NCBI GenBank assembly: GCA_963682005.1
Contig: OY820914.1
Coordinates: forward strand, 3,844,001 to 3,908,000
Direction of reading: 5' to 3'
Length of the DNA: 64,000 nt
From: CAIYUC01 sp963682005
GTDB lineage: Bacteria; Bacteroidota; Bacteroidia; Bacteroidales; FEN-979
A program made the position numbers and the translations under genes. Positions 58,029 to 64,000 of the stretch are shown in pieces; the stretch's first letter is position 1, and each line of letters starts with the position of its first letter. Under the pieces are notes generated by a model. The model was given only the letters and a program-made list of their open reading frames with translations. It searched no databases and was not told the origin of the DNA.

Positions 58029-59039
58029 TCAAGATTTTATATATGAATATAGATCAGTGAAGAATTTTTCTTCAGCAGTTGCACGTTCAAGGATAAGGTT
58101 ACTCAATTCCTTAAAACGCTCAGAACCGAGGTCCCTGTTCTTTCCAAGTTTGGCGGCGTAAAGCGAGAATTCCCGCCACCCGTCGCCGATTTCCATCATC
58201 CTTTTTGAAAACTGAGCCAATTCAGGTTTGTTAGCCATTGCGGATGCCTGTTGCAGGAAGGAGGCGAACATGAACCTGAATCCAGCCCCGCCTGTTCCCT
58301 GGTCTTCAAGGAGGATATTGATCTTCATGACTTCATGGGAAAGGTGCTCGGTATCCCTTGCCAATGACGGCCATTCAACTATTTTCTTTGCAAAAAGACG
58401 CATGCCCTTGATCCCGAGGAACGGAATGGGGATCCTGAGCATGTTAAAGCAGGATTTCCGGATTCCGGTGATAATGGCCTTCTCGTAATCAATCGTTGAG
58501 GGGATTTTTTCAGGATAGAAAAGGAAACCCTTGGGGGACATGCTTCCTCCGGCGAACCTGGCTTTGCTCATTGAGTCGTTTTTCAGGTTCACAAGTTCTG
58601 GGAAATAACTGTCGCTCACAATATAATGCCGGTTTTCTTTTCCAACGACTACAATGAAATGAACATTGATATGGACCCGTTCCCAGGATGGAATGTAATC
58701 CATATAAAAGAAGTCCACCTGAGCAGCAACAGGAATATTCCGTTCAAGCAGCTGATCGAGGGTTTCTTTACCTGTTTCAATGTTCCTGAAGGAAAAGTTG
58801 TGAAATTTCACCCCGATCCTTTTTGAAAGGTTTTCACGCATCTGACCAGGTTTGTTCCTGACAATGAATGTCGGGAACGGGAATGATTTCATCTTGTGAA
58901 AATAGCCGAAGAAAATTCCGCTGGAGATGCCGAATACCATGGGTTCTGTGATTTCCAGTCCTGCATTGTTCAACAATGAGGTTATGCTTCCCGACTCGCA
59001 ATGAGCGGCCATTTTATGCCTGTATTGTATACTGCTCAT
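58029..59039 (-). CDS. BtrH N-terminal-domain acyltransferase-like protein
   Basis: 336 residues. The first about 150 residues are a BtrH_N domain (papain-like fold) with the conserved His-Cys as KMAAHCESG (Cys14) and GISSGIFFGYFH; a later VDFFYMDYIPSWERVHINVHFIVVVG contains the likely catalytic His, and the following ENRHYIVSDSYFP the Asp. The rest resembles DUF4872. BtrH of butirosin biosynthesis transfers an acyl group from an ACP thioester to an amino sugar, so an ACP-to-amine acyl transfer is the best guess. The start overlaps the HTH gene stop as ATGA, and the ACP gene is 7 bp downstream. Confidence 0.88.
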   Translation of the reverse strand: MSSIQYRHKMAAHCESGSITSLLNNAGLEITEPMVFGISSGIFFGYFHKMKSFPFPTFIVRNKPGQMRENLSKRIGVKFHNFSFRNIETGKETLDQLLERNIPVAAQVDFFYMDYIPSWERVHINVHFIVVVGKENRHYIVSDSYFPELVNLKNDSMSKARFAGGSMSPKGFLFYPEKIPSTIDYEKAIITGIRKSCFNMLRIPIPFLGIKGMRLFAKKIVEWPSLARDTEHLSHEVMKINILLEDQGTGGAGFRFMFASFLQQASAMANKPELAQFSKRMMEIGDGWREFSLYAAKLGKNRDLGSERFKELSNLILERATAEEKFFTDLYSYIKS

Positions 59040-59545
59040 TTCCTGAATTCTCCGATTTTTACAAGCGCAACGAATGGATTATTTGTAGTTTCCGGAACGA
59101 GAAGTTCCGATTGCTTTCTTTCTTCGAGAATGGTATAGGATTCAACCTTTTCACCGTGTGTAATCATCACCACCTGTAAAAGGAAAGATATTGGAATATT
59201 GAATACATCGGCATATTTTTTCAGCGTTGACACTTTCGCCTTACCAAAACCTGCAGGATCAAGGTGTTTTCTAACCTGCCCTTTCCTGAGGTTCACTCTC
59301 CTGGCAAGTTCGTCAACTGTCAGATCTTCCAGCGTCATATAATATTGAACCGGACTGATCTCTCCTCCGGTCACTTTTTTTCGAAGAGATTCCTCAAGAT
59401 GATATCGTTTCACTTCATAATCATCCAGGAAATTCCCCGAAATGTAAGAACCGGTCTGCATCGGTCCGTAATTGCCGTCAGCCTTTTCCACATAAAGGAT
59501 GACTTGCTGCTCCGGGCAATTTACATAACCGTCCTTTTCTTTCAT
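59036..59545 (-). CDS. Helix-turn-helix protein of the BtrH/ACP operon
   Basis: 169 residues. The central part (about 80-130) is an XRE-like HTH: MTLEDLTVDELARRVNLRKG, then VRKHLDPAGFGKAKVSTLKK and YADVFNIPISFLLQ. The N-terminal about 75 residues have a compact beta-strand-rich sequence (QQVILYVEKADGNYGPMQTG) reminiscent of a small phage/antitoxin-type domain, not identified. Likely regulator of the operon; also could be a structural partner. The stop codon overlaps the BtrH start (ATGA). Confidence 0.72.
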   Translation of the reverse strand: MKEKDGYVNCPEQQVILYVEKADGNYGPMQTGSYISGNFLDDYEVKRYHLEESLRKKVTGGEISPVQYYMTLEDLTVDELARRVNLRKGQVRKHLDPAGFGKAKVSTLKKYADVFNIPISFLLQVVMITHGEKVESYTILEERKQSELLVPETTNNPFVALVKIGEFRK

Positions 59546-59568
59546 GTCAATCGTTCAGAAACCTTTTC

Positions 59569-60759
59569 CTACCTGTGTTTTGCAAAAAGATAGATCGAAA
59601 TGGTCATTGATAAAACAAAGAACAAAAGTAATAAAATAACGTTTGGCAGGATGGACAGGAGGGATTCTTTGCGGAGAAAAATATCGAGATAGTTATCGAT
59701 GCCCCACCGCAATGGTGAAAGAAAGCTGATGATCCTGAAGAATTTTGGAAAAAGGTGAATGGGAAGAAAAGTTCCACTAATGAATGCGAGGATCACAACC
59801 ATGACAGATCCGAACAGGGCGGCCTGGGCATGGGTGGTAGAGCCTGCACCAACGATCAGTCCGAACCCTATGGCCGCAAGACTGGATGCGATCGTGGTTG
59901 CAAGGATTGAAAAATAATGTGTTCCAGGATCAAATGGAGGAAGTCCGAATGCGGCGGGAAGAAGCCACACCCCGGCCATGACCATCGAAATGAACTGGAT
60001 GATGCAAACAAACAGGTAAATGGCCACTTTTGCTGACATGAGTATAGAGCCACTCACCGGTAGCGTCCTCAGGCGGTAATAGGACCCTTCGTTTTTTTCA
60101 CTGATCATGCTCCCTGAAAGCGGAATCACGATAAAGAACATGGCAAAAAGAATAAAACCGGGTATAATGTTCTGGGATAATGTAGGTTTAAGCGAAGATA
60201 TTTCCCTGGAAGGATATTCTTCTTTTAAAGGAGCCATGTTTTGCGTGGATTTCCGGATCAAATCGTCCATGACCCGCCCAACGGCAGGGGACATTGTTCG
60301 TACCAGGCCTTCTACTGCCAACCTGCTCTGGACTCCCTTTATGACGAACGTAAGTGATGAGACAACCGATGATTTGTAGGATTCCTGCAGGGTCGGATCG
60401 ATGAGCAACCGGATGGCACTGTCGTGTGGTTCACATACGATCCCAAACCTGTAAACCCCCTCCAGAATAAGCTGTCTTGATGATATTTCATTCAGGTGAT
60501 TTCCTTTGTAATCCTTTATCAGCATGAAGAATCCTGAGCTGTCGAGGTTTTTTTCAATATCTGCTGATGTTTTAGAATGGGAATTGTCAATGAAAAGTAT
60601 TTTCGTCTTTGATTCACGGGATGCTTTCATTGCATTTTCCTGGGCAACAGTAACGATCACGATTAAGGCGACAGGAAGGAGGATGAGGATGATCAGCCCC
60701 GGGATATCCCTGAGAAGGATGAGGAACTCTTTGTTTAGCGCTGCCAGGAATTTGAACAT
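59569..60759 (-). CDS. ABC-2 type permease of the BtrH/ACP operon
   Basis: 396 residues. ABC-2 exporter topology: one N-terminal transmembrane segment (about 18-40), a large periplasmic domain (about 45-200) and five more segments (PGFILFAMFFIVIPLSGSMI, IYLFVCIIQFISMVMAGVWL and so on). A SEKNEGSYYRLRTLPVSGS loop follows the second segment. No ATP-binding subunit is encoded in the window, so the ATPase must lie elsewhere or the operon is incomplete here. It probably exports the operon's acyl product. A TAAATTTG element ends 4 bp before the ATG. Confidence 0.9.
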   Translation of the reverse strand: MFKFLAALNKEFLILLRDIPGLIILILLPVALIVIVTVAQENAMKASRESKTKILFIDNSHSKTSADIEKNLDSSGFFMLIKDYKGNHLNEISSRQLILEGVYRFGIVCEPHDSAIRLLIDPTLQESYKSSVVSSLTFVIKGVQSRLAVEGLVRTMSPAVGRVMDDLIRKSTQNMAPLKEEYPSREISSLKPTLSQNIIPGFILFAMFFIVIPLSGSMISEKNEGSYYRLRTLPVSGSILMSAKVAIYLFVCIIQFISMVMAGVWLLPAAFGLPPFDPGTHYFSILATTIASSLAAIGFGLIVGAGSTTHAQAALFGSVMVVILAFISGTFLPIHLFPKFFRIISFLSPLRWGIDNYLDIFLRKESLLSILPNVILLLLFFVLSMTISIYLFAKHR

Positions 60760-60763
60760 GGGA

Positions 60764-60771
60764 CAAATTTA
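60764..60771 (-). promoter_or_regulatory. -7 promoter element (TAAATTTG) of the permease-to-ligase operon
   Basis: TAnnTTTG match on the minus strand with only 4 bp to the permease ATG; predicts a nearly leaderless transcript. Confidence 0.5.
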
Positions 60772-60788
60772 GTAAAAATCGTGCAGCC

Positions 60789-60858
60789 GGAGGTCAGAGG
60801 TCAGAGGTCAGAGGTCGGAGGTCAGAGGATAAATAGAGAGGACTGGAGACTGCTCTAT
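60789..60858. repeat. Heptamer array (AGAGGTC, 10 units) ending at a stop codon
   Basis: GGAGGTC, AGAGGTC x3, GGAGGTC, AGAGGAT, AAATAGA, GAGGACT, GGAGACT, GCTCTAT. The last unit overlaps the methyltransferase stop codon (60855-60857). Same word family as the array at 54794. Confidence 0.92.
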
Positions 60859-61952
60859 CTCGCTATTTCAATAATGCTGAATGGTGCTATCGTAGGAATG
60901 ATCCTGCGGATCTTCAGGCCGGCAGCGGATACGATTGAGTCAAATTCTTCACGGGTTCTTTCTTTCCCGTCCTGCATTGTGACCATCATCTGGATATCGA
61001 GCAGTTTTCCGAACGAAGGGTGGTTATCGTTCTTTACGATCATTTCGATGACCAGGATCTTTCCATGAAGAGGGAGTATATTGCGGATGTTCGACAGGAT
61101 CCTGATGCAATCTTTATCACTCCAGTTGTGGATGATGTTCTTCAGCAGATAAAGGTCACACCCTACAGGAGCAACATCAAAAAAACTGCCCGGGGTCACT
61201 GATATGCGTTTTCTGACGTTATATTTGTCAAATACAGGCCCGGCATTGATAAGTGCCTCAGGGAGGTCAAAAAGGATGCCTGATGCATGTCTGTGTTTGT
61301 AAAGGACAGCAGAAAGCAGTAGTCCTTCTCCGCCACCAATATCGGCAATGGTTTTAACTGATGAAAAATCATACGCAGAAAGTATTGGTTCAACCGCCAG
61401 TATGGAGAGGTTGGTCATGGAGTGATCGAAAAGACTTGATTCTTCTTCGTTTTCGGCAAGGTAATCGTAAATATTTTTTTGATGGATCTTAAGGAATGCA
61501 TTTTCTTTTGTCCTGACAGTGTGAGAGAGTTCACTAAAAGCACCCCAGTTCACTTTTCCAAGATGATGCAACACCATATACCTTAATGATCCATTCCCAT
61601 CGATAAGGGCTTTTGACATCGGTGAGTTGATGAATTGACCGCTTTTTAATTGCCTGAATATTCCGTTCCCGGAAAGGGCCCGGAGTATCCTGAACAGCGA
61701 TTCTTCATCCGTGTTGGTAATTCCAGAGAGTTCCTTTATTGTTTTGGGTGCATCTTTGAGTATACCGGCAATATCGAGTTCTGCAGCAACCTTCAGGCAG
61801 GGAAGCAGCCAGAAATATTGGAAATGCTCATAGAGGACCACATTGGCCGGAAACAATCTTTTATTCAGGGAAAGCAAGAATCTGCGGAAGGCATTAAGAA
61901 TGCTGATAAACCATACTGGAGGGAGACTCCGGAACTTTATTTCTTCATTCAT
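60855..61952 (-). CDS. SAM-dependent O-methyltransferase (acetylserotonin OMT-like)
   Basis: 365 residues. N-terminal winged-helix dimerisation domain (FQYFWLLPCLKVAAELDIAG, then LSGITNTDEESLFRILRALS) and C-terminal class I methyltransferase domain with SAM motif IADIGGGEGLLLSA, FDLPEAL and the catalytic-region LKNIIHNWSDKDC. This is the plant/bacterial small-molecule OMT (Methyltransf_2) group, common in secondary-metabolite clusters. It is the first gene of the minus-strand run and is separated from the permease by a heptamer array and a promoter, so membership of the same pathway is likely but not certain. Confidence 0.88.
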   Translation of the reverse strand: MNEEIKFRSLPPVWFISILNAFRRFLLSLNKRLFPANVVLYEHFQYFWLLPCLKVAAELDIAGILKDAPKTIKELSGITNTDEESLFRILRALSGNGIFRQLKSGQFINSPMSKALIDGNGSLRYMVLHHLGKVNWGAFSELSHTVRTKENAFLKIHQKNIYDYLAENEEESSLFDHSMTNLSILAVEPILSAYDFSSVKTIADIGGGEGLLLSAVLYKHRHASGILFDLPEALINAGPVFDKYNVRKRISVTPGSFFDVAPVGCDLYLLKNIIHNWSDKDCIRILSNIRNILPLHGKILVIEMIVKNDNHPSFGKLLDIQMMVTMQDGKERTREEFDSIVSAAGLKIRRIIPTIAPFSIIEIAR

Positions 61953-62042
61953 AATCGTTGGAAAATGGACTGCGAATGTACAAAATCCATGGCCAATAGT
62001 TTTTTAAATGTAATGTGCCATCTGACAAGTGATACGTCAAAA

Positions 62043-62480
62043 TCACATCGCAAGTTCCATTCCCGGGGCATTTTCGGGGCGGGGCATGAATCCGTATTTC
62101 CGGTAAAACGGGAATTTGTTTTCAGCTGCAAAAAGCTGGATATCCCGTATTCTGTGCTTTTTGCATTTGGTGACGAGCAAATCGAGGATCTTTGTTCCGA
62201 TCCCCCTGTTCTGAAAATCAGGATGAACGATCATATTGACGATCAGCGCATGATGAATTCCGTCGGATATGATGCTCCCTGTACCAACCATTTGACTTCC
62301 GTGGTATGCTGAAACAGAATACCAGACATTCCTGATCGATTGTTCAATTTCCTTGATGGAAAAGCAATACGCATCGTTCCAGCCGGTCGTGTTAAAAAGG
62401 TCCAGGTAATCCACAGTTGGAGCTGATTCCTCCAGATAGTCGATGGCATCTGAACTGGTAAGTTTTCTCTCATGTTCCAT
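62043..62480 (-). CDS. GNAT-family N-acetyltransferase
   Basis: 145 residues. Acetyl-CoA-binding motif VHPDFQNRGIGTKIL (R/Q-x-x-G-x-G) and the usual terminal KYGFMPRPENAPGMEL strand. The substrate cannot be read. ATG 62480 is preferred; the ATG at 62543 would add a 21-residue hydrophobic N-terminus that does not belong to the fold. It is 90 bp upstream of the O-methyltransferase start and may be cotranscribed with it. Confidence 0.88.
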   Translation of the reverse strand: MEHERKLTSSDAIDYLEESAPTVDYLDLFNTTGWNDAYCFSIKEIEQSIRNVWYSVSAYHGSQMVGTGSIISDGIHHALIVNMIVHPDFQNRGIGTKILDLLVTKCKKHRIRDIQLFAAENKFPFYRKYGFMPRPENAPGMELAM

Positions 62481-62674
62481 AGGGGCAGATTTTGGACCAA
62501 TAATTGAAATAACAAAGAACACATAAAGACTGTAAAATTTCACACAGTCGCTTATAATGTTAACTTACCGCCCGGGCCAAATCAGGACCAGGTATCACAT
62601 CAAAGTTAATAAAAAAAGACTGAAAGAAAGGAAGCCTGAAAATTTGAAGCCGGAATATGAGAACTTTGAAAATT

Positions 62675-63244
62675 TTACTGATAATTTACGGTAACATCAA
62701 AGGGGGTGGAGGAAGTGTATAATCCGGGGATTTGGGAAGCGGCAACATGTACGGTAGCGCCAACATAGAGATCACATAATCCTGCATCGTTAAGGTTTCC
62801 GGTTGGAGACGGATTACATGTAAATGCATCCACGACCATAGATTCCATGCCATTTTCACGGATGATCGAAAAGGAAACCGGAAGTGAAATGCTGAATGAA
62901 TACCCTGGCGCACCGGAAACAGAGAATGAACCTGCCTTTACCGAACCAATGGTAGAAGGAAGCGTGACACCACCTGAGGCAGTACGTGTGGGGGTTGAAT
63001 TTGGTAAAAGCGTTACATGGCCGTCATTGGTACTTGCAGCAATATTACCGAAATCCAGATCATCAACTTTTACAAGGTTGATCGGAGTAACGACTGTTGC
63101 GGATGCACTGGCATATTGCGAAACCTGACCAAATGCACTGATAGTCATCGTCAGGAAACTGGCAACAATACTAATATGGAACAAAAATGTTCTCAGTTCG
63201 GGTTTATATTTTAACCAAATTATTCCTTTACAGGAATGGGACAT
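62675..63244 (-). CDS. DUF4402 secreted protein
   Basis: 189 residues. Signal region about 18-40 (FLFHISIVASFLTMTISAFG, cleavage before Q), then a DUF4402 domain with DDLDFGNIAAST, TRTASGGVTLPS and FSVSGAPGYSFSISLP; immunoglobulin-like, pilin-like fold, often exported, function unknown. A TATCTTTG promoter element ends two bases before ATG 63244, so either the mRNA is leaderless or the true start is a downstream non-ATG codon. Confidence 0.8.
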   Translation of the reverse strand: MSHSCKGIIWLKYKPELRTFLFHISIVASFLTMTISAFGQVSQYASASATVVTPINLVKVDDLDFGNIAASTNDGHVTLLPNSTPTRTASGGVTLPSTIGSVKAGSFSVSGAPGYSFSISLPVSFSIIRENGMESMVVDAFTCNPSPTGNLNDAGLCDLYVGATVHVAASQIPGLYTSSTPFDVTVNYQ

Positions 63245-63246
63245 GC

Positions 63247-63254
63247 AAAGATAA
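63247..63254 (-). promoter_or_regulatory. -7 promoter element (TATCTTTG) for the DUF4402 gene
   Basis: Perfect TAnnTTTG on the minus strand, two bases before the annotated ATG. Confidence 0.5.
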
Positions 63255-63430
63255 TAACTTATTCATAACGAGCGATGCACGCAGGGAATATATTTTCAAA
63301 AGTTATTAACTTTTTGACGGGATAAAAGGCACTTCACATTTAATCCCTTCAGGGAGGGACACACCTTTCACCCGGTAACAGGATAAAGGACTTCAGGCAA
63401 GGCCTTTTAATGGATCGAGAAGAAATCTGA

Positions 63431-64000
63431 TTATTTAGCTGTCACTATTTTATACGTATGTTCAGCGATGATCAGTTCTTCATTGGTTGGAATGGTCATG
63501 ACCTTTACCCGTGATGATGGTTTGCTGAGAAGCACTTCTTTTCCGCGCACGCCATCATTCAGTTTCGGATCGAATTCAATTCCCATGAATTCCAAACCCG
63601 TGCAGGTTTCTTCCCGGGTCACAGGATCATTTTCGCCAATCCCACCCGTGAATATGAGGAGATCGATTCCTCCCAGAGCGGAGGCATAAGCCCCGATGTA
63701 TTTTTTAATCCGGTAACGGAACATTTTCAATCCCAGGGCAGCTCTTTCATTATTTGCTTCGGCTGCCTTTTCAATCTCGCGCATGTCGGATGATACGCCA
63801 GTCACACCAAGCATTCCGCTATGCTTGTTCACAAGTGTATTGGCAACCCGGAGGCTGAGTTCTTCTTTTTCCATAATAAACGTAAGAACGCCAAGATCCA
63901 TGTCACCGGAACGTGTACCCATGATCAGGCCTTCAACCGGGGTTAGTCCCATAGAGGTATCAATGGATTTGCCATTGTTGATCGCAGCCATTGAAGCTCC
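63431..64000 (-). CDS. ackA: Acetate kinase, C-terminal part (runs off the window)
   Basis: About 190 C-terminal residues, starting inside the conserved GASMAAINNGKSIDTSMGLTP. Further motifs: EGLIMGTRSGDMDLGV and FTGGIGENDPVTREE, both at the ATP/acetate-binding cleft. It interconverts acetyl phosphate and acetate, usually next to pta, which would lie beyond the window edge. The C-terminus MTIPTNEELIIAEHTY is typical. The 5' part is missing because the window ends. Confidence 0.97.
   Translation of the reverse strand, partial: GASMAAINNGKSIDTSMGLTPVEGLIMGTRSGDMDLGVLTFIMEKEELSLRVANTLVNKHSGMLGVTGVSSDMREIEKAAEANNERAALGLKMFRYRIKKYIGAYASALGGIDLLIFTGGIGENDPVTREETCTGLEFMGIEFDPKLNDGVRGKEVLLSKPSSRVKVMTIPTNEELIIAEHTYKIVTAK

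Noticed and set aside
63360..63430. Possible terminator downstream of ackA
   Set aside because: AAAGGACTTC and GGCCTTTT do not form a convincing GC-rich stem followed by a T-run on the minus strand.

Overview
The window reads as a chromosomal segment of an uncultured member of the phylum Bacteroidota, probably a Bacteroidales-like lineage. The pointers are several C-terminal type IX secretion (T9SS) sorting domains, a PorE-like TPR/propeller/OmpA protein, a GldI-like lipoprotein PPIase, GWxTD, DUF4301, DUF4402 and DUF6580 proteins, and promoters carrying the Bacteroidota -7 element TAnnTTTG. There are no transposases, integrases, phage modules or CRISPR arrays. Gene content is mostly core metabolism and information processing, plus exported proteins and one compact biosynthetic-type operon.

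Layout. 1-1.4 kb: the N-terminal part of a TonB-dependent receptor (minus strand) behind a promoter and a TPP riboswitch, so predicted to import thiamine or a precursor. 1.6-10 kb: aroQ, a GT2 glycosyltransferase, a GWxTD protein and a very large secreted beta-helix protein with dockerin-like calcium loops. 10-16 kb: tag, two serine tRNAs (CGA, TGA), YceI, an OB-fold protein, two AlbA_2 (Schlafen-type) proteins, a beta-barrel and a bleomycin-hydrolase-like peptidase. 16-27.8 kb: pyrB-pyrI, a cyclic-2,3-diphosphoglycerate-synthase-like GTPase, argS, two tandem paralogous T9SS cargo proteins, ffh-folD-queE. 27.9-38.6 kb: PorE-like protein, a tail-fibre-like repeat protein, the thrS-infC-rpmI-rplT operon, a beta-barrel, a TlpA-like thiol oxidoreductase and a DUF4301 protein. 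38.6-55.6 kb: T9SS subtilase, an XRE regulator with upstream palindromes, ndk, a DHH phosphoesterase and two FKBP lipoproteins, uvrB, an EEP-family protein with two rhomboids, mutL, a GroES-like protein, DUF6580, an amidohydrolase and a secreted protein. 55.6-62 kb: an all-minus-strand operon of methyltransferase, ABC-2 permease, HTH protein, BtrH-like acyltransferase, acyl carrier protein, beta-barrel and PaaK-like ligase, which looks like a small acyl-carrier-based assembly and export system. 62-64 kb: a GNAT acetyltransferase, a DUF4402 protein and the C-terminal part of ackA.

The most unusual property cuts across all of this. About eighteen degenerate tandem arrays of strictly 7-bp (twice 8-bp) units are scattered through the window. 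Each array has its own unit word. They typically fill intergenic gaps right up to, or into, the stop codon of a gene, and in three cases they enter coding sequence: two signal peptides and an in-frame segment of argS. Three copies of a REP-like palindrome sit inside such arrays. This repeat system and the BtrH/ACP operon are the best candidates for something not well described.

Start codons were chosen from signal-peptide position, family length and distance to TAnnTTTG elements. infC appears to start at AUA behind a strong Shine-Dalgarno sequence, and queE and the DHH gene at TTG.
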